The notes under the pieces are model-generated. The model made no database searches and was not told the DNA's origin. It worked only from the letters and a program-made list of their open reading frames with translations. A stretch of 64,000 bases of DNA. Source: Hyphodiscus hymeniophilus. Its lineage: Eukaryota > Ascomycota > Leotiomycetes > Helotiales > Hyphodiscaceae. Position 1 is the stretch's first letter. Each line of letters opens with the position of its first letter. Below are positions 34,798 to 45,124 of this stretch, piece after piece. A program made the translations under genes and the position numbers. The DNA lies in contig VNKQ01000015.1 of NCBI GenBank assembly GCA_016508695.1, forward strand, positions 744,001 to 808,000. Reading direction: 5' to 3'.

Positions 34798-35235
34798 ATG
34801 AAGGATAAGCCCGCGCTCACGAATCCAATGTCTGACTCGTTTCTATCCTCGCGCTTAACTGTCCGCCAAATCCTCTACGGCCTCGCGATCTGGACAGTCC
34901 TCTGGACAATCTCCTGCTCCATAACATCTGCCTTCAACCACACCTTCTCGAGCTCCACTCCAGCATTCCACTCTCCACCCTCGACCACAACCCCTGTGCC
35001 AGATGTTAATATGCTATATAAGGAAATTGAGCGCTTGATGGCGGAGCAGAAGATTCTGGCGGATGAGTTCAGACTCGCTATGAGGGAGAAGAGTGCGTTT
35101 GAAGGTGGTATATCGGAGGCGGGTCTTTGCAACGAGACAGGTGGGTTAGATGATGCCGGAAGAAGGAGGGGATGGCGGACGAAGAGAAAGGATGCGTGGA
35201 CAGGCGGGGACGTGGAGACGGAGGTTTGGCTGTAG
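34798..35235 (+). CDS. Possible small single-pass membrane protein
   Basis: A 145-codon frame starts MKDKPALTNPMSD. About residues 24-46 form a hydrophobic segment (ILYGLAIWTVLWTISCSITS) that could span a membrane, then a Ser/Thr/Pro-rich stretch. A charged helix (KEIERLMAEQKILADEFRLA) could form a coiled coil. The tail is Gly/Arg-rich. I know no family for it. The composition is more protein-like than most random frames nearby, but start, introns and expression are unproven. Confidence 0.4.
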   Translation: MKDKPALTNPMSDSFLSSRLTVRQILYGLAIWTVLWTISCSITSAFNHTFSSSTPAFHSPPSTTTPVPDVNMLYKEIERLMAEQKILADEFRLAMREKSAFEGGISEAGLCNETGGLDDAGRRRGWRTKRKDAWTGGDVETEVWL

Positions 35236-35526
35236 ATTTATATTTAGTGCAAGAACTTGGTTCAATTCTTCTCCACGCTCGAAATCCTGCATTCAACCAT
35301 CCGTTTAGTCGTGATTATTTGGGTTCGAAAAATAATAATCTAGACATCGTGTCCCAGTCTTGATCACGCCTTACAAATATACCTCCCGTCGGACATCGTG
35401 CGTTGTATGTACGTGATTTGAAAGGCTCTTTCGACTCCGCGTCCGCAAACTGTACCCCGCTATGAAGCTCCTGCTGCTCCTTCCCTCCCTTCCAGCATTA
35501 TCAACACATCAACCAAAACAGTCAAA

Positions 35527-36917
35527 ATGCCACCTCATGACGGGCTCACCCACCTTAAAGAATATGATTTCAAAGACTCTAATGGTGTGTACTTTCCGAG
35601 TCCTTCAAAGCTCCGAGGACGTCTGGAAAGCTACGAGACGAGCTTCAATTCCGGAGACATAGCTGCACTATTCGAAGCTGGTTGCTCACATCATTTATCT
35701 CATTTGGGTACTTACTACGACGATGGTGCTTAAGAATGCCCGTCTATTAATATTAGAACACAATTATATTACAAGCAAAGCTAATCCCAAACTTCCAAGT
35801 CGAATTAATCGGCACCTCAATCGATCACTCAGTAAAATACGCTTCCGCCGAAACCGAACCAGCATGGAACAACAACCTGATCGGTTCCCAAGCAGGACTC
35901 TACATTTGGCGGATCGAAGGTTTCCAAGTGATCTCTTGGCCCTCCTCACAGGCCGGCCAATTCTACGACGGCGATAGCTACATCATCCTCCACTCCTACG
36001 AAGTCGGAGAGAAAGAAGGCAACAAGAGACTGGCCCATAACATCTTCTTCTGGCTCGGGAGCAAGACCTCCCAGGATGAAGCCGGGACCGCGGCGTACAA
36101 GACCGTGGAGCTAGACGAGTATCTGAAGGGCGTCGCCGTGCAATACCGAGAGATCCAAGCAGCGCCCTCGGAGGAATTCCTGTCCCTGTTCCCGCGCCTC
36201 AAGATCCTAAGCGGAGGCGTACGATCTGGCTTCCACCACGTCGACCAGGGACGCGAAAAGGGAGAGGTCAAGACCCTCCTCCGCATCTTCAAGCTGGCGA
36301 GCGGAAGGCGCGACGGGGTCGTGGTGCACGAGGTCGAGCCCACCTGGCAGAGCCTCGACGAGGCGGACGTGTTCGTGCTGGACCTGGGGACGAAGATCTG
36401 GGTGTGGCAGGGCGGGAAGTGCAGTCCGATGGAGAAGGCCAAGGCGGCGCAAGTGGTCAACGATCTGACGATCGCGAAGCATGTCGATGTGGAGGTTCTG
36501 GCGCAGGCCGAGTCGAGGTCGGCGCTGGTCGTGGATTTGCTTGGGGGTAAGGGTGTAGAGCAGAGAGATTTCCATTGTGTGAGGCCGATGGGGTCGTCTG
36601 AGTCGGGGAGTGGTGCTGGGAGACCGAAGAGGTTGTTCCGGCTCAGTGATGCGTCCGGTCAGTTGTCGTTCGATCTCGTTAAGGATGGGCAGCCGATTAA
36701 GCGGGCAGATCTCAATGGCAATGATGTCTTTGTCCTTGACCTTGGCAAAGCTATTTGGGTTTGGAGAGGCGTGGGAGCGAGTACAGCGGAGAAGAGATTT
36801 TGGATTAAGGTGGCTCAGATGTATGTCAACCAGCTTCAGGACGCATATCTCACGCCCATAAGAAGTGTAGTAGAGGGGAACGAGAACCCATCATTCTTGA
36901 AAGCGTTGGAAGCTTAG
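35527..36917 (+). CDS. Gelsolin/severin-like actin-binding protein
   Basis: Exons 35527-35584 and 35800-36917 give 391 residues. The 215-bp intron (GTGTGT...CCAAG) joins LKEYDFKDSN to VELIGTSIDHSVKY. Three gelsolin-type repeats follow. Repeat 1 contains GLYIWRIEGFQVISWP and FYDGDSYIILHSY. Repeats 2 and 3 each contain the ADVFVLDLG...IWVWQG or NDVFVLDLG...IWVWRG strand pattern. Proteins of this kind sever and cap actin filaments in a calcium-dependent way. Three repeats and about 390 residues match fungal and Dictyostelium severin-type members. The gene converges on SRP54 with only 257 bp between the stops. Confidence 0.88.
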
Positions 36918-37174
36918 CTACCACACTGAAAATCTCTAACAACCAAATTGATTGGTATGCAATCATGCCTTCTGGTGACTTGCTTCGCTTCTATCATCAA
37001 TGCATCACTCAGTTTCCACATCAGAAGTCCTGCTATCGAAGAAAGGGCTCACCATACGGGCATTGGAGTACCGGATGAAGATCTGATCATTCAGAATCTA
37101 AAAGTGTTAAGTTCCAATGACCTAACGCCGCGCTTGATGCAACCCCTTTACCCGGACCATAGTTTCGGTAAAGG

Positions 37175-38787
37175 TCACTTCCTTCCTCTCCCTGCGCCGG
37201 CACCACCACCCATCATGCCGCCCATCTGCTTCATCATAGCTTGCATGTCCATCCCACCAGGCATACCTCCACCCGCTCCTCCACCACCTAGCATTTTCAT
37301 CAATGACCCCATATCTGGCATTCCACCCGCCCCACCAGCACCCCCTGCTCCACCCATACTCTGCAGCCGTTTCTGCATAGCCGCCATTTGTTGCGCTTTG
37401 TTGCCACCTCCCATAGCACCTTGAGCTTTCTGCATATTCTTCATGTTACCACCCATCTTCTTCGCCATTCCAGCCATCATTTTATGCTGGGTAAGCAGAT
37501 CTTCAACCTCGCGGACGCTGGTTCCAGATCCGTAGGCTATTCTCGTCATTCGTGTAGGCTGCTCAATGAACATCTTTCCGTCACTATCGAGTTCCTTCGT
37601 TGTCATTGAATCGCAGATGTATATCATCCGCTTAAGCTTCATAGAGCCTTCTTCGTCGTCCATGCCTTGCATCATTCCGCTCATGCCTGGTATCATGCCC
37701 GCCATTTTCGACAAAGGCCCCATTTTCATGATGTTTGACAATTGATCTCTGAGATCGCGTACAGTGAAAACTCCTTCGGCAATGTGCTTCATAGTATCTT
37801 TTTGATCCAACTTGAGCGACTGCACATGCTCGACCAAACCCTGCATATCGCCCATGCCCAACAACTTCGACACGAACTGTTGCGGAGCAAATCGTTCTAA
37901 ATCTAACAGATGTTCTCCGGTTCCAATAAAGACAATGGGGGTATGTGTAGCGGCAACAGCAGAGATAGCACCACCACCACTGGCATGGCCGTCTGTTTTT
38001 GTGATAATAATCGCACCAAAATCCGCCGTCTCTTTGAACGCCTTACTCTGTGCCTCGGCCTGTTGTCCAATACTAGCATCCAGAACCATAATCGTCTGAT
38101 CTGGCTTCACAGCGTTTTGAATCTCCACCATTTCCTGGAACAAATTCTCTTCCTGTCGATGTCGTCCACTGGTATCCACAATAATGATCTCGAATCTCTC
38201 TTTTTTAAACTTCTCCACACCTTCTCTAGCCACTGCCGCAGGATCTGTCTGCGTGAGCGAGCCATAATATGGTATTTTTGCTTTCGTAGCATTCTGCTTC
38301 AGCTGATCGAAAGCGCCAGCTCGGAAGGTGTCCGCGCACACCAAACAGGCCTTGAATCCTCTGGACTGATAATGCCTCGCCAGCTTCGTACAAGTAGTTG
38401 TTTTTCCAGCGCCCTGCAACCCCACAAACATAATGACATTGGGCTTCCCCTTCTTTGGCTTGAATGGTTCGGCATGTGGATCGACGAGTTTGACGAGTTC
38501 ATCGAATACGGTTTTTTGAATGAGTCGTTTCTTGTTCACGCCTGGAGCCAGCTCTTTGAAGTTTACAGATGCTTTGATGGATTTCCGTAAGTTTCCGACC
38601 AGACGCACGTTTACGTCGGCTTCGAGGAGGGCGGCGCAGATTTCTTTGATCATGCCATCGAAGGCCTGTATTTGTTAGAATAGAACATGGGAGGATGTAC
38701 GCGACATACTTTCTCATCGAGATTGCTGGATCGTGTCAGATCACTGACGGCAGAATTTATGCGCCGTCCTAGATCTTGAAGAACCAT
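37175..38787 (-). CDS. SRP54: Signal recognition particle 54-kDa subunit
   Basis: Exons 38787-38710 and 38665-37175 give 522 residues. Layout is N domain (about 1-90), GTPase G domain (about 100-300), and methionine-rich M domain. The P-loop GLQGAGKTTT is at about residues 108-117. DTSGRHRQEE and TKTDGHASGGG are the other GTPase motifs. The M domain holds repeated Met/Gly segments that bind signal peptides and 7S RNA, ending in a long Gly/Met-rich tail. SRP54 recognises signal sequences on ribosomes and docks them to the ER receptor. It is divergent from RRP15 with 206 bp between the starts. Identification is certain. Confidence 0.96.
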
Positions 38788-38993
38788 ATTGTGTGTGGAC
38801 TTTGCGACGATGATCTGTTGTCGCTGGTGAAGTTGGCTTTGAGTTAACATCTCGAATTGTCTCAATTCACCCCGCTTCCAAAGTGGGGCAGCCTAGGATA
38901 AATGTTGTTCCTGACCGCATGATTTTCCATGAAAAAGCTCTGGACCTCGAATCATTTCTTGACAACAATCAGTCACACACCAATTCTCCGAAA
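38788..38993. promoter_or_regulatory. Compact bidirectional promoter SRP54 / RRP15
   Basis: 206 bp separate the two divergent start codons. The start of RRP15 could be further upstream (ATG at 38919), which would shrink this further. Both genes serve ribosome production or use, so co-regulation is plausible. Confidence 0.5.
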
Positions 38994-39899
38994 ATGGTTG
39001 GTCCGATGTCGAAAAAGCGCAAGTTGGAAGAAGGGCTTAAAGGGAAAGTCTCTCGGCCGAAGAAGCTCAAGAAATCATTCAAGAAGCAAACCGACTACTA
39101 TTCGACCTCCGAATCCGAAGCAGAAGCAGAAGACGCACCAGACTTCCAAGGCGTCAATCTGCAAGATTCTGGAGACGAGGGCGCCGAGACTACCGATTTG
39201 GTCACTGCTGTGCTCTCAGAAGAAGACAATGACGAGCCCGCATTGGCTGACGCAGACGAAGAAGAAATTACAGATGAATCGAATTCCGATTCCAACTCTG
39301 ATGAGGATGAGGACGACGAGGATGAAGAAGGAGGCGGAAATCCAAATTTAATCAAGAAGAGGAAAAGGAACGATCCAGAGGCATTCGCAACCTCCATGTC
39401 CAAGATCCTCTCCTCTAAACTCTCGATGTCTAAGCGTTCGGATCCCGTGTTATCACGCTCCCAAACCGCCATCCAAGCCAGCAAAGAGATCACCGACCTA
39501 GCGCTTGAGAAGAAAGCGAAACGTAATATGAAAGACGAACGGAGAGCTGCGATGGATAAGGGTCGCGTGAAGGATGTGTTAGGGGCTAGTACAGCCTTTG
39601 ATGCTGGACGACAGATAGAGGAAGAGGGTATGGGACTTGGCATTGGGAGTGTGCAGGAGACTATGGAAATGGAGAAGAGGCTGAGGAAGACGGCACAGAG
39701 AGGTGTAGTTAAGCTTTTCAATGCAGTGAGGGCTGCGCAGGTTAAAGGGGAGGAGGCAGCGAGGGAGGCGAGGGTGAAGGGTGTTATTGGACAAGGAAGA
39801 AGAGAGGAGCGAGTCAATGAGATGTCCAAGAAAGGTTTCTTGGAGCTTATCGCTGGTGGTAATGGTGGATTAAAAGCCGGAGGCATCGAAGAAGCCTGA
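38994..39899 (+). CDS. RRP15: Ribosomal RNA-processing protein 15
   Basis: A 301-residue open frame starts MVGPMSKKRKLEEG. A basic N-terminus and long acidic Asp/Glu/Ser runs lead to the conserved Rrp15 domain from about residue 155: NDPEAFATSMSKILSSKLS, then LEKKAKRNMKDERRA, KRLRKTAQRGVVKLFNAVR and SKKGFLELI. Rrp15 is a nucleolar factor needed for 27S pre-rRNA processing and 60S assembly. Earlier in-frame ATGs exist (38919), but the conserved part does not need them. A 262-codon frame on the opposite strand is an antisense shadow of the acidic coding sequence. Confidence 0.9.
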   Translation: MVGPMSKKRKLEEGLKGKVSRPKKLKKSFKKQTDYYSTSESEAEAEDAPDFQGVNLQDSGDEGAETTDLVTAVLSEEDNDEPALADADEEEITDESNSDSNSDEDEDDEDEEGGGNPNLIKKRKRNDPEAFATSMSKILSSKLSMSKRSDPVLSRSQTAIQASKEITDLALEKKAKRNMKDERRAAMDKGRVKDVLGASTAFDAGRQIEEEGMGLGIGSVQETMEMEKRLRKTAQRGVVKLFNAVRAAQVKGEEAAREARVKGVIGQGRREERVNEMSKKGFLELIAGGNGGLKAGGIEEA

Positions 39900-40178
39900 G
39901 TTACTTGAAGAAGGAAAAGTCATTTGGCATACAGCATGGCGTTGGAAACTTGTGTGGCGTTTATTAGAGCAGATTGCTGCTGACTCAACGAGTCCATATT
40001 AAACGGCCTTCGAAAGCCATGTTTTGGTACATGTACAAAAGCATCGATTTGATACCCTCCATAGGCTTCCCATTTGACCCAAGGTCTCCCAGAAATGCTC
40101 CAGCTCCAACCCGATATGCTCAGAGCCCACCCATTTACATGCCCTCCCCATTCTTTGACTGGCGATGCACGCCCAGCT
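39900..40178. other. Convergent intergenic gap
   Basis: 279 bp between the RRP15 and ferredoxin stops. No feature seen. Confidence 0.4.
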
Positions 40179-40907
40179 CTAGCTCTTCGAACCGAAATCG
40201 CTCGCCTGCATATTCCTCGTCATTGAAGGAAGCTTGACTTTCAAACCATCCAATTCCTTTGACATGACCACCTGGCAACCTAATCTCGAAGTCTCCGTCA
40301 AGCCAAAGGCAAGATCTAGCATATCGTTCTCATCATCGTCCGGTTCTGACATGAGATCGTATAACTTCTCGTCCTCCACAATGACATGACATGTAGAGCA
40401 TGCGCATGATCCTCCACAGGCACCTATTCTCATCTGTTAGTCGTGAATGGGCGTACTGAAAGAGTCGTTCCACTTGCCTTCCATCTCAATGTCATTGGCT
40501 TGAGCAATATCTAATAGGTTGTCTCCTTTTTGAACGGCGATTTTGTGCTCGTCTCCATCTTTGTCTACAAAAGTGACATAGAGCCTGAGAGTCAATTAGT
40601 TTATATTTGTACATGTATATCCCAGAACCACTCACTCCTCTCCAGGCTTTGGCGGCGACCAATCTCCATGTGCAACTGTTGAGGTTGATGAGAACGTCCG
40701 TCTAGATGCGGGTCTTTGTGTAGAATGTCTCACGGCGAGTGGAATACGTTTGGCAGAGCTGGAGGTGTGGAACGGTGCGGAGGACACTCTGGTGGACAGA
40801 GCCTGGTGTTGAGTTGTTGATGGTGTCGCATATGACCTATAACAGCAATGCAAGCTCCCACGACCGAAACCTGACAGGCCTCGTCTCGTAAAACGTGTTG
40901 CAGACAT
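40179..40907 (-). CDS. YAH1: Mitochondrial adrenodoxin-type 2Fe-2S ferredoxin, contains a GC-AG intron
   Basis: Exons 40907-40636, 40584-40478 and 40423-40179 give 207 residues. The first ~80 residues are Arg/Ser-rich and basic, a mitochondrial presequence. LYVTFVDKDGDEHKI opens the ferredoxin fold. The cluster ligands are Cys129, Cys135, Cys138 (ACGGSCACSTCHVI) and Cys176 (RLGCQVV). Yah1-type ferredoxins supply electrons for Fe-S cluster assembly, heme A and ubiquinone synthesis in the matrix. The second intron begins GCAAGT, not GT. Only this donor together with the AATAG acceptor restores DIEMEG-ACGGSC, so it is a real GC-AG intron. Divergent from the Ugo1-like gene. Confidence 0.92.
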
Positions 40908-41309
40908 TCTGGATTGGAAGGGCGTCTCTAAAGGAAACCCCGGTGTTGTGAGGATGTAAACGGAGGTAAGGTTGAGAAGATTGGAGTTCGGTGAATTGTA
41001 GAAGAGACGCTAGACTAATTCAAAAAAGTCTCTATTAGATGTAACGATCAATATGTTCACTTCTTTAGTAGTATGTATGTCCAAGTGAATTAGTTTTCAA
41101 TGGGACTTGCTGTTGTTGGTTTCAATGTTGGTCGCACATGTCTAGCGGCCAAAAAATGTTTATCGGAGAGTCGGAGCTCTTCAAATCCACGCGAACTTCA
41201 CGATTGTGATGACATCCTTGCCTAAACCAAGAAACCAAGCGTTGGAGACAAAAAGTCTCGAACGGCGCCCCTTTGAACCAACATCCATTCATGTAACAAA
41301 CAACACAAG
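40908..41309. promoter_or_regulatory. Divergent promoter region, ferredoxin / Ugo1-like
   Basis: 402 bp between two mitochondrial-protein genes transcribed apart. No clear motif identified. Confidence 0.4.
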
Positions 41310-42876
41310 ATGGCAACTTCACAAGGAGAGCCAAACCCTCTCAGACCCTACTATATTCCTCCATCGATCGGTATTCCCCAAGATACTCCCGGCGCAACGA
41401 GCTCTGGCACTCATGGCTTGGGACCAAGGAATGGCAGCGCAGCTTCCTACGCGTCGTCAGCCCGTGAAATGTTCTCAGATATTGACTACAGCGATTACAT
41501 GTCAGATGGATCCCCGTCAACATTTGAGAGTATTAGGAAGACGCTCGACGAAGCTTTGTACCGATATGTCAGTGTGCTACTGAGCCAACCGTTCGACGTT
41601 GCAAAGACGATTTTACAAGTTAGACTTCAAGACGGAGATGAGGAAGCGGGTGTTATTCCTGGAATTAGAGACGGTGCATACGGACGCTTTGGTACCAGAT
41701 CTGTCCACGACGTAAGGCAGACCATGAACGCTATCAATATTATGTTAACCCATTTCTAGAATTATTACGTTCCGAATTCTGACGACGACTCTGACCCAGA
41801 CGAGCCAGACTATTTCACCTCCACAACTCCATCATCAAGCTCATTCAGATCTACAAGACGCCTGCGGGAACTAGAACAGCAGGCAATTGCCAATGGGCAT
41901 CGGGATCCTTCGCCTCCTCCTGGACCGTCCAAACCCGCATATTATCTCACCTTGAAGAAGTCCGACTCGATTATGGAGGTAATCTCTCAAGAGTGGGCTA
42001 GGGAAGGAGCATGGGGAGTCTGGAAGGGATCAAATGCTACATTTGTTTATGCAGTATTGTTGAAGACTGCCGAAAGCTGGTCCAGGGGGTGTTTTCTGCA
42101 CTCTTCAATGTGCCAGATGCTGGCGTGATAGGTGGGCTTGGTGCTGTGACTGAAGTTGCCGACTCTCCTTACCCATGGGCGTCTTTGGTGGTAGCAGTCA
42201 CAGCGTCAGTCGTTACCGCTCTTGCTCTTGCACCCCTCGATCTGGTTCGGACCAAGTTAGTTTTGCTTTCCCTCAAAACGTTCGTCTTCCTAACACTTTT
42301 AGACTTGTTCTCACCCCAATTTCACACCCCAAACGATCACTTATCCACAACCTACGGATCCTGCCCTCTTACTTCTGCCCAAACTCTTTAATGCTACCTA
42401 CTGTCCTCCACAGTTTGATCACACCAACAATCAACCATTCCATGCCCCTTCTGCTTCGCACGCACCTCGCCATCGACCCAGTGCTCACACCCACCACCTA
42501 CAGCATCTTCAAATTCTTCGCTCGGACAGCTGAGCTTTTCCTCAAACTTCCTCTGGAAACCGTCCTCCGCCGTGGCCAAATGTCCATCCTAACTTCAAAA
42601 CTATACCGCTTCCAGACCGACGATGTCTTCGAACCAGTGATACCCATCGGACCCTACCGCGGTACCATGGGAACTATGTGGAGCATAGTGAAGGAAGAAG
42701 GAACATCTAGCCGCATAATCAGGGTCGGTTCAACGAAGAAGACAAAGACAGTGGAGCGGAAAGGGCAGGGTATTGAGGGGCTGTGGAGAGGTTGGAGAGT
42801 GGGAATGTGGGGCTTAGTTGGGGTATGGGGAGCTCGAGCTATGGGTGGTGGAGGAAGCACTGGTGGTGAATTCTGA
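41310..42876 (+). CDS. UGO1: Ugo1-like mitochondrial outer-membrane fusion/carrier protein, with a frameshift
   Basis: Exons 41310-41711, 41760-42255 and 42303-42876. The protein is a mitochondrial carrier-family relative. After a Ser/Pro-rich N-terminus come DEALYRYVSVLLSQPFDVAKTILQVRLQ (a degenerate carrier signature), EGAWGVWKGSNATFVYAVLLKTAESWS, then ALAPLDLVRTK and LKLPLETVLRR (further carrier-like PxD/ExxxRR elements). Ugo1 links Fzo1 and Mgm1 in fungal mitochondrial fusion. The middle exon changes frame at the GGGGG run 42085-42089. One extra G there would join AESWSRG to VFSALFNVPDAG and give about 490 residues in phase with the last exon. Conservation on both sides points to an assembly error or a very recent mutation. 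Confidence 0.8.
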
Positions 42877-43252
42877 TTGACAATGATACCAGGTAGATGT
42901 CTGATTAAGCGTGGCGTTCGGTGACTTTGACGCAAGTTTGTGGATATAGGGCGTTTGGTGTGAAATACTCTGCTCACGTTTGTTATGTGTATACGAAACA
43001 TGGTGAAAATCCTGAAAACGAATCGAATGAGTTCACATCAGAACCTTTTTCAATCACCTTACCACATCGCTGAATTTGAGGTTTAAAATCAAATGACCAG
43101 GAACATTTCACCGCATGACTGTTGGGTTTTCCAACTTGTGCCCAGGAGAAACATTTCGAGCCCAATCCCTATATCCTAGGAGTAATACGAGGTGTACTTT
43201 TCGAGGCGAAGCGCTCCATGAAGGACCATAATTCTCACTATCTTGTTATCCT
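42877..43252. other. Convergent intergenic gap
   Basis: 376 bp between the Ugo1-like and epimerase stops. Nothing recognisable. Confidence 0.4.
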
Positions 43253-44613
43253 CTACACCCTCTTGGAAAACCCACCACGTTCCGCTTCACTCCTAAGAAC
43301 CTCCTTAATCTCATCCATCAGAGACGTCTCTCTAGGCTCCCACCCAAAGAGTTTCTTAGCCCTGATATACTTACAACTAGCCCCCACATTCCAAACTGCA
43401 GGCCCAACACTCTTCAACAGTTCTCCCTCCCCGCCTTGAATCTTCTCCATATTCGCACTCTCCAGGAAGCCTTGCTTATGAGCTTCTTCGGCAATAGCAT
43501 CAGCGACATCTTGCCACTATTCTAATTAGCTTCTACCTCTTCTTGAACATCTACTTGGCAAGGTGCGAGGAGTGAAAACGGGGAGGAAACACGCACGTAA
43601 TGGACTCCATTCTCAGCAAAATAATAGCCCTCTTCTCCCCACGTCGCCTTGCTCTCCGCGTGGCCCATCTCTGCAACAGCGCTTTCGATAACATCCATGT
43701 ATAATCTTGCTAGATCGTCAATATGCACATTCGGCCAGAACGCTCTTGCCGTCCTTGTCCCTTTCCCTTCATTCGCTGCCTCACCAGGGATTAAGATCCC
43801 ATGTCCATACTTGAGGGTTAGACGAGCTAGTTCGTAGATCTGCATTGAGCGTGTGGAGCCTGTCCCGCTGCCCTTGCCGAAGATGGTCGGGGGGCAGATG
43901 ATGGCTGTTTTGATGAGAGAATGCGAGATGGAAAGGGGAACGCTGTCGCATGGGCGATGTGAATGTGTTTCTGGAATTGTTGTCAGACTCGGAGGTGGGA
44001 AGATTGGGCATGAGCGAGGAACGTACGAGGGAAAGATATTAGTTCGTTGATGCCGTCCCAGTCGTCGTAGACTTTTACAGAGTCTACGCTCTCTTCGATC
44101 GTGTTGGCGGTCAATAGCTCTGGCTTCAGCAAGACATCGGTACCGCTTGTATGAAGCCAATAAGCTATCTTCCCATCTCTCTCGCCGGCACCGCGCTCCA
44201 TGCCACGCTTTATAGCCGTCGCGGCACCGACATGATCAGAGCTCGCGAAATGAAGGACGATATCCGCTTTCGCGGCTTCATCTTCGAGAATTTGAGCATC
44301 TTCAAGCGTCCCTGCCATGAGAGTGAGAGAGGAATAGGCGTTTTTGAGGGATGCTGAGCGGTTGGGGGAGCGAACTAGGCACGTGATCGAGGATTCCCAG
44401 TCTGGGTGTTGATTAAGGATGTAGTGCAGGACTGTGCCGCCTAGATACCCTGTCTGTTTTTTTGTGAGAGGTCGCTTGAGGAAAGTTTTTGAGGTTGGAG
44501 AAAACACCCTACACAGGGAAGAGCGCCATATTCTTGAAGCAGAAGATGTCGTTGATATGGGCGAGATAAGAAGAAACACCTACAGTTCCCGTCGCGAAGA
44601 TCTTTGGAGCCAT
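43253..44613 (-). CDS. NAD(P)-dependent epimerase/dehydratase-like (extended SDR/NmrA)
   Basis: Exons 44613-44584, 44453-44027, 43970-43597 and 43516-43253 give 364 residues. The 10-codon first exon MAPKIFATGT splices to TGYLGGTVLHYIL, making the Rossmann TGxxGxxG motif that binds NAD(P). VLHFASSDHVGAATAI, YWLHTSGTDVL and TAIICPPTIFGKGSG follow as in extended short-chain dehydrogenases. WPNVHIDDLARLYMDVIE is the usual segment near the substrate cleft. Close fungal relatives are annotated as NmrA-like or epimerase family proteins without a proven substrate. No signal peptide. All junctions are in phase with normal splice sites. Confidence 0.87.
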
Positions 44614-45124
44614 TTTGATTTTGGGCTTTTAGATATGCAGTAGATACGAACGAGAAATAAAATGACAGGTTTTATACATGTTTGGTGGTGTAGATGAAAC
44701 TGCGTTGAAGAGCTCCATAGTCTGACAAATCCAGAATGCTGAGGTGGCGTATTGGCCGGGTCACTACTGTACCGTACAGCAGCCTTGATGGGAGATCAAT
44801 CTATGGATTCAAAAATAGACTCGCACCGCTGAGATTTTGTAAAAGTCTTTCATCAACGGTGTCTGAAGAATCATGCCCCAAATTAACCTGCACTGGCGGT
44901 TTGACTCAGAACACTTGGGCTTCGCATGCATACGAAGCTGCGAACAATGGAAAATGAGATGGAATCTGGAGATAAAACGCATAGGTTTGCATTAACAATT
45001 CCAGTATCCAGGGTATTTTAAATATATCATGAACGCCAGACGACATGCCTCGCTCCATTGCCAGCCGGATTTCCTTCGCCTGAAATGCAAGATACCTTCA
45101 AACGCCAAACGCCGTAACATAGAA
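44614..45124. other. Intergenic gap
   Basis: 511 bp holding the epimerase promoter and the RTT109 3' end. No gene seen. Confidence 0.4.

Noticed and set aside
39098..39886. 262-codon minus-strand frame
   Set aside because: Ser-rich antisense shadow of the acidic RRP15 gene.
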